The position numbers were made by a program, and so were the translations under genes. This document shows positions 37,651-50,040 of a stretch of DNA of 64,000 bases, in pieces (within the stretch, counting starts at the first letter, position 1; each line of letters opens with the position of its first letter). Source of the DNA: Bradysia coprophila (lineage: Eukaryota; Arthropoda; Insecta; Diptera; Sciaridae). Below the pieces are notes generated by a model. The model did no database searches. It saw only the letters and a program-made list of their open reading frames with translations, and had not been told where the DNA came from. The stretch covers positions 9,395,410 through 9,459,409 of the forward strand of contig NC_050738.1 in assembly GCF_014529535.1 (NCBI RefSeq). Direction: 5' to 3'.

Positions 37651-37854
37651 TCTATATGCATTTAAAAGCTGATAGTCATCAGTTAAATCTTATCAGAGCG
37701 TCAAAAAAACTCGCAAAGACAAGTTCAGAGGCGAACTCATTCGTATTACAGCAATCGATTTACTCCATATTTCAAATAATAAGGACAAAGATACCGCTCG
37801 TTTCGTTTAATAAAGAATCTATTTGAAATCAGATCTGTCTACCCCAGTACGAGA

Positions 37855-38112
37855 ATGTCCATCAGTTGTTCTAAAGCCATGTGCGTTATGCTGCTGATTT
37901 CCATGCTGATGGCGATGGCTGAAGGTAATAAGTACTGGAATCAGTGGGGCTGCTATGAAGGCTTCTGTTGGGCGGGGTGCAAAATTTCGTCGCCAGATGA
38001 CAAGTGGTGCTATACGACACGAGGTGCATCGGGAAGTCGTCAATACATTCAATGCGCAAAATTTTCCGATTGCAAATTTGATCTGAATTGTGCAGGCGCA
38101 TGTGGAACGTAA
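37855..38112 (+). CDS. small secreted eight-cysteine peptide
   Basis: 85 codons with a hydrophobic signal peptide (about residues 1-23, ending MAMAEG) and a ~60-residue mature part. The cysteine pattern is C-x4-C-x3-C-x9-C-x14-C-x5-C-x5-C-x3-C, with CYEGFCWAGC, KWCYTT and CAGACGT motifs. The C-x-x-G-x-CWAGC...WCYTT style recalls small insect proteins annotated as allergen Tha p 2-like. I am not certain of that family, and its function is not established. The ATG at 37855 was chosen because it precedes the hydrophobic core. A TATA-like TTTAAA at 37660 lies just beyond the MITE end. A GTAAGT donor overlaps the stop codon, so a further exon cannot be excluded. Confidence 0.7.
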   Translation: MSISCSKAMCVMLLISMLMAMAEGNKYWNQWGCYEGFCWAGCKISSPDDKWCYTTRGASGSRQYIQCAKFSDCKFDLNCAGACGT

Positions 38113-40107
38113 GTCTAAGAAAGTGTAAGAAAACGTATATTCGAACTGGAGAAATTTAATGTCTTCGGTGATTGTCGACTTTATTTGAGAAAGACGAGAA
38201 CTTGAATAGAAATTAGGAAAAGATCTTCTTAGCGTCTTAAAATGAACTGAAAAATGTGCGTTTCAATTTGAATACTATTATCCCTAACACACAACCACCG
38301 AAGCCATGACGTTATCACTACCATGTTTAGCAAAGCTTACAACGTCCAATATTAGATTACATACACCAACGCACTCCAAGAAGGCCTATTATTGGAGTGC
38401 GTTGTATACTTTGTTATTTTGGCTAGTGGAAGGTTTTAGCCCGAGTCGATGGCAAGTCGAGAGCATATAGTTACAACAACAATTTCCAACCACCTACCTA
38501 ATTTGAAGTGGAGCGAAGAATAATTTTCAGATACGTCGTCATGGAGCGAATTTGTATCTTTTGAATGAAAGTTTTCGTATTCAAATATTGAATTAAGGGA
38601 TAAACCCACACTTCAAAACTCTGCTGGGGATCCGAGAATTTGGCACACGGGAAGGGGGTGCCAAATTCCGTACATGAAGTGGAATCTAGCACTTGTGCCA
38701 GATTACCTTTTTTCCTAGGTTTTTGAGAATTTGGCACACGCAACGAAGCTTGTGTGCCAGTTTTGTGCTAACTCATTTTAATCTGGAAGTTATGATTGAG
38801 TCTGTGAGTCAATAAATTTGTCATTTTACGAGTTTTCGCAGTCAAAACTAAGAAATTTGTCTTTTTACAAAATGACGCAAAAAAGCTATGGCTTTGAAGG
38901 CATCGAGATAAATTCAATAATTTGTCTCCAAACTAGAAAATTCGTCCTTTTACGAAATCTTGCATAAAAGTTGCGATGTATTGGAGGAATTGTCGTTTTC
39001 CGACCCTATTGAGCAATCTTCGTCGAGCAGCTAAACGTTGTTCCTCGAATCGAAACATCACAATTCCCTAATTTTTGCCAAGCCTTCCCTTTATAGGTAA
39101 ATAATGTTGACTAATAGTGACAGACGGCTAACTATGATTAGCACACCATTCACTTTTATTTATTTTTCTATCATGGCTACCGTGTGCCAATTTCCAAAGT
39201 TGCATGGTGCCAAATTACTCTTCAGATGGTGAATCTGGCATTGTGCTAAATTCACATTACAGTGGAAACTGGCACGCATCAAACTTGTATGGTGCCAATT
39301 TACCCTACCCCCTCTGCTGACACCAGATTGTTAAAAACCTCTAGTATTCAATATTTTATTCTCTTTTTACAATTCATCCCAATGTGTCATTTGAAACAGA
39401 GTCTTCTTTCCGAGTTGAATTTATTTTTACAGTAGACGTCCTTTAACCTTACCTCAAATCTGCTTATATACTTGTTTGTATGGGTGAAATAGTTACATGC
39501 ACACGAATGGACCAGCAGATAATCATCTGGAGCACATTCTTACCTTAGTTTGATCTTCGAAACGTTGAATGTTGTTTAAGTGAGACATACACAATACAAT
39601 AAACTGTTGCATTTTTCTTGAAAGTTTGTAATTCCCTTTCAACCTGATATGGTTGATAGACGAATAAACTCTAAATTGTAAAGATAACAGCGATTCACCA
39701 AAAAGTTATTCAAAATAAGGTAAGCGTAAGGTAGTCATCGGCCGCAACAACTCGCTAATATCTCCATTCTCCATTGTTTTCTCTTATTTTTTTTTAATTT
39801 TAAATATTGAGTTATAACAACATGCAGACACCAAACAAATGTCTTTATTTCGATAATTAAATTACATCGCATCGCCTAACTTTGTCGAAACTTTGTACTC
39901 ATCATTAACTATAACTAACACAAAATATACGAAACAATTAAATGATATGAGTGCGCGGTGTATAATCTACAAACAAACTTTTTACATCACTAAAAGATTG
40001 ACTATAGTTAACTATAAGGATGGCTTCCCTAAAGAATTGTGTTTGTAGGCTGTACACTTTACAATTCTATTTCTACTGCACGCTAAATATCACGGCTGAT
40101 TCTTTTT
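38113..40107. other. intergenic with TTGGCAC-type repeated motifs
   Basis: No gene recognised. It contains a hairpin at 38367-38404 (CAACGCACTCCAA inverted). The stretch 38630-39310 repeats GGCACAC, GTGTGCCA and GGTGCCAA in both orientations and holds three diverged copies of an AAATTTGTC(C)TTTTACRA block near 38814, 38860 and 38938. Probably an old degraded element. Confidence 0.45.
38367..38404. repeat. short hairpin
   Basis: CAACGCACTCCAA at 38367 is perfectly inverted at 38392-38404 around a 12-base loop. Confidence 0.7.
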
Positions 40108-43100
40108 CTAAAACCAATACGTCAGCTGTATGTTTCCGTCCTTTGTCTTTTGCGTATCCACGGTGCTAGTCTGTCTCACTAATCGTCTCATTGACTGTCT
40201 CCTTAGCCGTGCTATTTCTAACGGAGTTTTTTCTGTGTCGTTTGAATTTACTCCCGACAGTTCCAATACGGCATCCGAAGAATTTCTTGCAATATCGTCA
40301 ATATTTTCGTAAGATCCACTGTGCGAAGGCGGTCTGATAAATAAATAGGGGCCTTTAGTTCAGTGCAATTGACATGTACAATATTTCTTGTAATACCTCA
40401 AAGGAATACACCGAAGACATTCCTCCATGTTCCAATTCTTACCGAACTCTTCACCTTCTTCTAATGTTTGTGGCAATCTATGATGTAGTGTTTCAGGTAG
40501 CCGTAGACCGGTAAATCCTCCAATTACGGAAAGGAATCCCATCACCACTAAAGGCAAACGAAGATTTTCTTTTCCCTGCAAAGGCAACAATGAGAAATGA
40601 ACCTCTGAACCAAATGCACCCATCTACCAAATATGTTATGAACGGTATGACAATCAGTCCCATTCCGCCTATATAACTAGATGTACCTATTCCAACTCCG
40701 CGCACTTGTGTGGGATACAATTCTCCAGCAAATGGATAGATGATAAGAAACGATGCCGAAATCATGGATTTTGAAATCAGAAACAGTACTAACGTTTCAA
40801 CGACTGCCTCTTCGGGAATTAATACTGTACAAATGCAGGTTATGCCACTGCAGAGAGAAAGCTCGGCATTATACTAATTACATTTAGATTTGCCTTTACC
40901 TTAGAATCATTAGCAAACATAATGGCCACCGACGTCCCCATCGGTCCATCAGAATCCAACAGCACAAATAGCTCGGTATCTCTACCAGTGATGATAGAAA
41001 GAAACTTAGATACTGACTGTTGCCCAATGACGGGCCGTAATAGCTCTGTTTTGAGAAACGTTTTCTTTGAAACACAAGCCCTGGCTCAGAAATATTCACC
41101 AGCTTACCAATCCTAGGTACACAGTCTCATTTGCGAACCAGTTCAGAGTTATAAGCATTGTTTTCAATCGCATATTTGGCGTTCTGTATACCAAAATTGA
41201 AAATTGTTTAAATAGATTAACCGAGAATCATTTATCAGAAATGTGATGTTCATATACTTGCATAAATCGAAAGCACCGATTGACTTTTCCTTTTTCTTCA
41301 CTTTGGATTTATTCAATCGGACACGTTCCTCCAATTTGTTTCGGAAACTTTGCGGCAATTCTCTATCATTCACTCTGGCCATCACTTCCAGAATTTTCAA
41401 CGCTTCTTCGAGTCGTCCCTTAGCTAACAACCATCGTGGCGACTCGGGCATTATGAATATGTAGAAGAAATAAAGCAGGAATGGAACCGAAGTGTAGAGA
41501 CACATTCGGACCCAATCCCGAACCAAGTAAGTTACACCAGCCAACATCATAATTCCGAATGTGTAAAAGGTGCACGTCATTACGGTAACAAATGATCTGT
41601 AATTCGGTCCAACCAGTTCAAGAGCTATTGTTAGATAGATTCAATTTAAGGTTTTATTGTAGAACAATCACACATTCAGGTTTACCGATAATGAAAGGTA
41701 TTTGATATACAGCAGGTATGGTCTGAACACGTTTCAAAAGTTAAAATTGACTATAAATAGTACAACCAGTTGTAAGTACATACCATTCCGACAATGATAC
41801 GGCTTACCATCCACATCCAGAAATTGTAGCTCATCGCTGTTAGAAAACTTCCCAATAAAAGTGTAGCTAAACAGGAGAAGTAGGACGTTCTACGACCTGC
41901 CCGATCATTCAACATTCCGAAAAAGTAAACGCCGACCGGACCGCCTAAAATAGAATCGGAATGTTGATTTAAAAGTATCGACAGAATTAGGCTTTAATGT
42001 CCACGATAAGCAAATTACTGTACTTTAAAGCGATTCAAATTGATTACTGCGATACTATCACATACCAACATTTAATGCAGCTAATCCAACCGTTGGATAA
42101 ATATCTCTATCACACACCAGATCAAACTGAAAAAGTATTTAATTTTGACCTAGGAGATGATCTTTTTTAGTTTAAATTCTGTGCTACTCACATCCTTAAC
42201 AATTGATGAGAACACCTCCGATGTATTATACTCCCATCCTTCTTTACACACTTCAACCGGCCACGATGTATTCGGAGCTGTAATCGATTCATTATAACTG
42301 AGAATTTCTTGCCAGTCGACAGCATATCTTTTGCATCGGTTGTATGAACCATCTGACTGCAAGAAAATCAAGCTCAAATCTTCTGTTTAATAGTATTAGG
42401 AGCAAATAGTTCACTTTTGATGGAATCGACAGAAATCGTCTAGTTTCCGTCGAAAAATTGTGTAGCTCCGGTACGTTACACCAGTAATCGTATGGTTCAT
42501 CCGACATAAATAACTGATTGAACGCACAAAATCCGCAGGGTATACACGCTGGAAGACAAATGAACCACAACAGTAGTTTTTGGTAACGGCCGAACTCGCC
42601 GATTGCCGGAAGTAGGTCATCTAGGTCAAATGGTTCCTTAAAAAAAATTCCAAATTTAGTTAGAAATGGAATGTTGTCTTTATGCTTTCTGGGACGCTTA
42701 TGGACAAAACATTCCCAACTTGTGAAGACCAGGGAAATGAGTCACTTCCTCCCACAATAAATTCATTTTTTCAGGAACCTCCGAGAATCGAGGATTGATA
42801 ACTGTAACCGAAAAATTAAACAATTCAGAAACGTTTAGTCATATGTTGTGGGCGTGGACGACTAAAATAAACGACGAGCTTTGGCTGGTATCTCCTTATT
42901 ATTTGTTTGGTTTGGTTTATTTTTGGAGTTCGTGGTCACATAGAATACAAAAGAATAATTACAAATCAAATGCAATTCAATTTGTCAAGCGATCCAGCCG
43001 AAAACACTCAGGTCGACCTTGTTGGGCCCATTGTGTGGGCAGTTAGTAAGATGCATGTTTGAACAAACGAAGAGAAACGTTTTTGTGAGATTTTGAAGAA

Positions 43101-44080
43101 GAAAAAACATCATCGATTTGCGCAAAAGGACACAGATTTAATCTTAACACCAAAATGCACCTACCGTTTCCAAAGGTATAAATCTTATTTAAATTATTAT
43201 TTAAATCAAATCATTCACTACCTCCCATACACGTATGGTTTCCTCAAATTTCAAATTGATAATTCCCACTAATGCCTCCATCCCACACGTTCAATAAACA
43301 CGCCGAAGAGACCTTTCTTAATCTCCCTGTTTCAGTCACAAATTATATAATAGTTTTGACTTGCAATTTAAAGCCTTACGTTGTTGGGTTGATTGAAGCT
43401 TATTCAATCAACTTTTTTTAACTCGAAAGTAATCCATTAATTCCATTCACTAGGATATTTTGATATGCAATTATCGACGCCAGTGTCAGTGTATAAATAA
43501 TTCACACGCTTAAAAGCTTCTCTTGGAATGATACCGTAGAAAAGTAATAGGTCAAACGTTTCTGTAATCACAAATGAGTTCTGGTCAGAAGTTGTTGTCG
43601 CACTTGCACTCACAGTATACTCTATTTGACATCATTTACTGTTATATTAGCATAGTTTCTTTCAAGAACGACATAATAAACGTACTCTATCCAGATTCCT
43701 CTTTTCTTCAGCAGTCGCTAGACAACATTTTAAACAAGAGAAGTAACAGATTTACTCATTACTCGCGGTACACTTGCCGTTCATATTTAAAGCACAAAAT
43801 CATTCACATTTTCATCGAGGTCATAGTTTTGATTGATTGATTGATTCTCGGCAGAGTAAAATAAACCAGGTAGGAGCGCTTGATTTGACTAGAGACTTGA
43901 AGTATTTTGCGAATAAAATTAATTCAATTTATGTCTGTGTTCCTTCTTTGACTTTTCAAAAATGAACCGCTCCTACCTGGTTTATTGATTGAATGTTTGA
44001 CTTACATCATTTTCAGCATCTTTGTTTTCTAATGTTTTTAAGCTATCATTATTGACACCGTCCGTCCCGTTTAACTCCAT
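40108..44080 (-). CDS. CarT: carcinine/organic-cation transporter, SLC22-type MFS
   Basis: Twelve coding exons: 44080-44006, 42636-42415, 42356-42192, 42126-42066, 41944-41784, 41722-41686, 41624-41258, 41183-41108, 41045-40900, 40847-40628, 40575-40397 and 40333-40108. All have GT-AG borders and phase kept, giving 644 residues. Twelve membrane segments are expected, with a large cysteine-rich extracellular loop between TM1 and TM2 (about residues 60-150, with N-glycosylation sites such as NESI and NTSW). The MFS motif NDRAGRR is at about residues 187-193, PESPRWLL is at about 300-307, and ELYPTQVRG comes later. TIPAVYQIPFIIALELVG, TPNMRLKT.LIT and RLPETLHHRLPQTLEEGEEFG agree closely with the Drosophila carcinine transporter CarT. 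That protein moves carcinine into photoreceptors for histamine recycling; the substrate here is inferred. Intron 1 (1.4 kb) contains the MITE at 43860. Confidence 0.93.
43860..43986. repeat. 127-bp MITE in CarT intron 1
   Basis: AATAAACCAGGTAGGAGCG at 43860-43878 is perfectly inverted at 43968-43986. The interior is AT-rich. An ATTG tetranucleotide run (43841-43855) abuts the left side. Confidence 0.75.
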
Positions 44081-44848
44081 ATTTGTGACTAATTTAAAAT
44101 TCTAAAATGATAAGCCGTCACTATCGGAAAATGAAGCCATAAAAATACTCTGGAAACGTATTGATATGCAATTTCACTTACCGTATGTGCATATTTAGTT
44201 TCTGCAATGTTACCTAAAGTTTTCAATAAAAACTTTTAAGTTAACCGATCAACTGTTTGTTTATATCGATAGTAAGAGTGGACAGAATTTCTATATCTGT
44301 CACCTTTTATCAACGGCAAGTGTCCACATTATTAGGAATAAATCTGTTTACATGTTATGTTTAAGTATCGCTTAGTGTTTGATATCAAATCTTGTACTTC
44401 ATTAATTTTAATAAACCTTTTTTTGTAACAGTTATTTGGAAAAACGTTCCCACATATACCGAAATATGCCAAAATTTACCAAATTTGCCCAAAATTTACC
44501 GAAATTCGCCAAACTTTACCGAAATTTATTTTTGGTAAATTTTTCCAAATAAATTTACGTGTTACGGCATGTTTCATTTTCATTAACATTGCCTAATCAC
44601 GTAAAGCATTGTACTTACGAGGTTCCAAGTTGTGTATTTGACAAGTGGCCCCTTCGGGTCGGGCTGTAACATCCCACTTATCAAATACACAACTTGGAGC
44701 CTCGGACGTAATATATTATTACCAAAAATTGGACCCGAAACGAATATTTGTATCAAAGCTGTCGATATCAAATGACTAGCCTTTCGGTAACGGATGGGAC
44801 CTAGCTAATAATAAAATGAAACATACGATGACACATTTACCGTTTTTA
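44081..44848. other. intergenic upstream of CarT
   Basis: Upstream of the CarT start. It includes a low-complexity block with repeated AAATTTACC/CGAAAT motifs at about 44460-44550 and the inverted repeat at 44615-44711. No coding exon recognised. Confidence 0.5.
44615..44711. repeat. 97-bp inverted repeat
   Basis: TTACGAGG then TTCCAAGTTGTGTATTTGAC on the left is inverted on the right as CCACTTATCAAATACACAAC followed by TTGGAGCCTCGGACGTAA, with few mismatches. The loop is GC-rich (CCCCTTCGGGTCGGGCTG). Confidence 0.7.
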
Positions 44849-46058
44849 GACCCGTACGAAGTACTGGGGTCTTATGGGTTTACGCATACGTTTGTAACAC
44901 GTCGAATTGGACTCCCTGATTAAGGGGAAACCTATTGTGGTTGTCTAGAGATGCCAAATCCGCGAAAAAAAAAATGTCCGTCTGTCCGTCTGTCCGTCTG
45001 TCCGTCTGTCTGCACGATAACTTGAGTAAAACGCATCCGATTTTGAAAATTCTTTTTTTTTCCCGTTTGGTAATGTCAAAAGACAGGCTAAGTTCGAAGA
45101 TGAGTGATTTTGGATCGACCCCTCCCGAGCTGTGGCCCAATAAGTGCTTTACGGTTTTTCGAAGATATCTCCGGACATTTAAACGTTAAACTTGTAAGTG
45201 ATACGTCAAATAAAAGGTATTTACAATACCGATCGACAAAAAAAAAGTTTATGGAAATCGGATGACCGACTCGTGAGTTAGACCCCTTGGTGTGGAACAG
45301 GCACAGGGCGGCAAGCAGTTTTTGCTTGTAGGTCGGCCACATTTGAACATATTTCGTCTGTTTTAGCTTTATTAGATAGGTATTGACCGTACCAATCAGG
45401 GAATTTTTTTTTAATGAAATTATGTTCTCCGGAGCGTGAGCTAGGTCTCTTGGAGTGAGCTCTTATCTGGCTACTCGGAAGTACAGTGAACGTGGTGTAT
45501 TTTGACAATATCTCGAGTAAATTTTGACCGAATTTCATGATTTTTTTTTTGTTTGAAAGGTATTAACGAATGTAAAGCGTCGGTACTATTTCCGGTCTCC
45601 TAACAAAATGGCTGCCGGCGGCCATATTGGATTTTAGTAAAATAGAAATATCTTGGGAAAAATGATACTTAGAGAGTTTCTGTTAACATGGAAATAATTT
45701 GTTATGTGTGTGGGGTTTCAGGGATTCCATATACGGACATCTATATATACCTATATACAGCTATATTGAGCTATATACAGGCATATATATTTATCTGTGA
45801 AATGTTTATTTATAGTGAAATATAGTCAAATATAGCGGTATATAGCTGTTTAAATAGGAATTTATGAAATTTGTCTTCGTACGGAGCTGTCTATATTGCC
45901 TCTGGCAATTTAGTTGTATATGATAACAAGGCAAAGAGTGGATAATGTAAGTGATTTTAAAGGGAGAATAGTTTTTCAGCAGAGAAGAAAATGAAGTAAG
46001 AGAAATGAAGAGTTTCACATTAAAGGCTTTTGATACGAATAGGTGTTTCGTACGGGTC
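44849..46058. mobile_element. ~1.2-kb non-coding dispersed-type element
   Basis: The left end GACCCGTACGAA (44849-44860) is perfectly inverted at 46047-46058, and a partial CTTCGTACGG copy lies at 45875. The sequence is more complex and GC-richer than its surroundings. It holds a TGTCCGTC octamer run at 44974-45011, a conserved-looking middle, and an AT-rich CTATATACAG patch near 45740-45850. No long frame is present. It is probably a non-autonomous element. The exact right end is uncertain and no target duplication was found. Confidence 0.55.
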
Positions 46059-46087
46059 GGCGTTAGCTATGTTTTTAAGGCTGGTTT

Positions 46088-46215
46088 CAGGGCCGAACTG
46101 GATCGAAAGAGCCCTTCGGGCATTGTATGAAGAAATTTTGTGAAAGGTTCAGCAATACAAAATCCAAAGGCCTATCGGGCATCGCCCGAACGCCCGTAGG
46201 GCCAGGCCTAGACTG
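46088..46215. mobile_element. hAT-type MITE with 8-bp target duplication
   Basis: The element starts CAGGGCCGAACTGG and ends GGCCTAGACTG. It is flanked by perfect 8-bp direct repeats GCTGGTTT at 46080-46087 and 46216-46223. CAG...CTG ends and 8-bp duplications are typical of the hAT superfamily. The interior is GC-rich, with GGGC/GCCC palindromes. It shares its left terminus with the element at 55160. Confidence 0.8.
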
Positions 46216-49200
46216 GCTGGTTTCCTGAAAAGCAATTTAAATCTGACAATTATATCTTGCAAATTTCGACATAATTTACATAAATAAGTCATTGGACTGG
46301 TTAGTTGTTTTAGGGATATTATATTCGATCGATAGAAAAATCCAATACTACCGATAAAAAATAATAAAATATTGATATAAATGAGGTACACATCGCTGGC
46401 ACCTCTTCCAGCTGGATGTTGGTTGACGACGAAGTTGACGCTAGTTCCAGGTGGTGGATTATACAACATAATTTTTTTTTTTGAAACGTGATGTGAAATA
46501 TCTTAGAACAAAACTTGTGCAAACGGAGACTTTTCCTCTTCAATACGAATGGCCGATGTCAAAAATTATGTATCACAGTCAATTATTGATACACGTTTTC
46601 ATTCGATTGTTTGTTATCGACATTTTTCGAATGCCTGCTGTTCACTATTATTCATTTGTTTGTACAGATGTTTTAGAACGATAATGTTCTTAAAATAAAA
46701 TTATTATTGAAAGATCTGTTTCAAATCAATTTTTAAAGTTGTCGGGTACGGTTTACCTTTTAATAAAAGCTTTGTCTACAAATAAGATTCATCAGACAGT
46801 TGCATTCATCCGAAAATTATCCGAGGGCAGCGTCATACTTTCTTTATAGTGTAGCTCCTACGAATTCCTACGAATCCTACGAATAAAGTTGATGGAATGT
46901 CGTGAATATGACAGCTCGAATGTTAGAACCCTAAAGAAATCTAATTGAAATAGTAGCGAAGAGAACATGTCGCTTCGCTGTACAGATCGTGTGAGTTTTC
47001 GCGGATTTGTGTTTCATTTTCATTTTTAAAAAATCCGAAAATTGCACGTCTGGGTTTTTCGCAGAATACGGTACAATTGATTAACATCAAATAACAGAAA
47101 ACGCCTCATCCGAGCTCGAGCGAAGTTTTTTATGATTGTGAATGAGGGATGAGAGGAAGCATGAAGAATTGCCATGTGATTTGTCTTGTATAAAGATTTC
47201 GTTGCAACATTTTATGTATGACGTATGTAGGTTGCATTCATCATTTCAACTCTTTGTATAATCTGATTTTTGTTAATTGATTTCCTGTCAATGTAAGTAA
47301 GTTTAGTCGAGAGAAAGTAGCTTTGATAATGTAGACTAAGTGTACTAAAGCATATTCGGCAAATAACAATTTTTTGGTCGCAATTTAATAAAAAAAATGT
47401 TTTTTTTTTATTTTCGACTCGTTAAAGTCTCATATGGTTTCTGTTTTGATGTAAAGAGCTGAAGTATAAGAATTTCAAGCATTTTTGTTAATGTTCGATT
47501 ATCGTAAAAGGTCGTGAAATAGGTGAAAACATGACCATGAATGTTAATATTAATGACCCCTCTAACACAATAAGCTAATTTGCGCTAATTTGTCGCATAT
47601 TTGCAAACTGCATTGCAAATAAAAGAAATAAAAGAAAAACAAATGACTGACTAACTACATATCAATGAGTTTAATTGATCGATATTGCGCAAAAGAAATT
47701 TCTAATTGTGTTCTCTAGACGTCGTCACACAGATTGAAATTTGTTTGTATCCTTATTCGAACAGGAAAATTTTCCATTGTTTCGACATTCCTTATAGTCA
47801 CAATTCAATCGTTGTTTGTAATTGTTGTGTGAGTTTCCTTTTCATTTAATCAAACTGTTTATCTGTGGTGAAGCAAACGAAGTAATAGATTTAATGATGA
47901 TATCTCGACTCGCTTGCCATTTGAAACTTAAATCGAACGTAATAGAATTTAGAACCCAATGTAAAGGACCTCAATTTAAAGTATTTCTTTTGTGCGCAAG
48001 AGTATACTGACGCTGAGAAGTGATGAGGTAGAACACATATTAAACAAATCTTTCTTTCGTTTTTGTGTTTAAATATATCTTCGTGTGAAGCACTTTTTGT
48101 TTTTAAATCAAATTGATAAACGAGTACGATACGAGACTTAAATTGACGACTCGTTCAGCAGAAATGGATGTATTTTTCTTTATACATTTATTTATGCTTT
48201 TTCAAGCCATGACGTCTATACGTATAGTATAACGTAGTCGTATATTTTATACCATGTTCGAAGAAGAAAGAACCGAGTGATAAATGGATAAAATGAGCAG
48301 TTTGTGGTAGTTTATCGGTATATTTGGACTGTTTCAGTTACTCGGAAAATTTTTATGAGCTCAGTAGAATTTTGCGTTTGGTCGAGTAAAGTTTAGTTAG
48401 AAGCAAAGTTGTTCTTAGTTATCATAAACAAATCAAGTGGAAATATTCGACGTATTCTTTTTTTACTTTAATTCGGTGCTGTGTATGTAGAAAACAAAAT
48501 TGTTGATATCGGTGAAGTGTAACGAATGATTTGATCCATTTGGAAATAGTCTTCGGTGGTTCTTTCTATCACACAAAAGTGATCTTCATAATTTCTTTTA
48601 TTTTAAACAATAAAATGAAACGACAAAATTTAATTGAGTCACACACATATATTACGTATCTAATTCCGTGATATCATAAAATTGAGATCAAATGTACACT
48701 ACACTTAGCGTATATGTAAAGTAGTGCATAACTTTTGTATTTATACATTTAGTTTAAATATGAAAACGGTTTTTCGACTTGCGCAACAGCGATGTGCTCA
48801 GTTATTGTTTCAACAAAATTAGACTCAGATTATCAAAATCGTTTCGATTGAATGGCATTAGAGTAAAGTTAATTATTTTATTCAACTGAATATGATTGCA
48901 TTTAATGCTACATGCACTTGGTAAACGAAACGAAGTGCTTTGTGATATTTAATTATCTGCTGGTCGAGTGGAACGTATAGGGATCCAGTGTTTTGGGACC
49001 TCTTCTTAATGTGCACCTAGCCAAATTTGATTTCAGTTTATTTTATCAATATAATTTGCTGTTAAAACCATTTAAATCAGCACTAGCAATGAGAGAAAAT
49101 TAACTAAAATACGCAGATGCATCGGGACAATCCGATTGTTAGAGCAGCCCTTACTATTAAATGTGTGCTACTGCTACCTGCTACATGCATTATAGAGATC

Positions 49201-49789
49201 GAAATGTGAATGTATTATTCTCGGCCTAAGATTCGATTCATACAAAGTATCAGTATGTGAATCATGATATTGGATGTATACTTTGTTTGTAATCGAAAAT
49301 CTGAAATTAAAATGAGACGGTTTGCAGCTTTGTCAATAACAACAACAAAATTGACGCAATACGACAAATTGTGACATGAATTTTGGCAACGAAATGTCGC
49401 TTTGTTAACACACAAGATACTGTTAAATTCTTAGGTACTGCAGGGTGCTGGCTTTTTGTGGAATGGATGTCACTAAAGAAATGAACTATGAACTCATCCA
49501 TAAAATCCTGACAAACTAAAATGAGTTTTCTCTAATTTTCCTACGCACAATTTTCATTTCATACATCAGATGCGAATATAGCGAGAATAGCTATTTACGC
49601 AACCGAGTGATAAATCTGTTTTCAGACATGAGAGTGTGCTCAAAAAATCATTTAACACAGAGTTGTATACGATGCTTTTCTCAATAAAGGGAAAGAAAAT
49701 TATACTTTTTGACACTAAGTTGTGAAATAGTTATTTATGCAATTCAGCATCAGAATTCACTATGTGTATTATGACAGGCCGGTCTAGAG

Positions 49790-50040
49790 CCTAATGAAGT
49801 ACTTTACACTCGATGTAAATAATAACTATTGTCAACTGAGTGATAAATGCTGTTTTAGTCACTAGAAAACGAAAGTTTTTCATTTCGTTACTGAGTTGAG
49901 TTGAGTAATTTATGCAACCGAGGTGCAAATTAGTTTATTTGGCTCTAGATGTGTAATTATGAGACGAGGCCGCAGACCATGTGTCATTATACACATCTAG
50001 ATCCTAATCAAGTATACTTTGCATCGAGTTGCATACAACG
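49790..50040. repeat. second copy of the 8560 repeat family
   Basis: Shows the same ordered landmarks as 8560-8745: GAGCCTAATGAAGTACTTT, then TTTATGCAACC, GTGCAAATTAG, TTTGGCTC, GTGTCATTATACACATCTAG and CCTAATCAAGTATACTTTGC. It also contains its own inverted ATCTAGATGTGTA/TACACATCTAGAT-like motif. Non-coding, class unknown. Confidence 0.5.
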
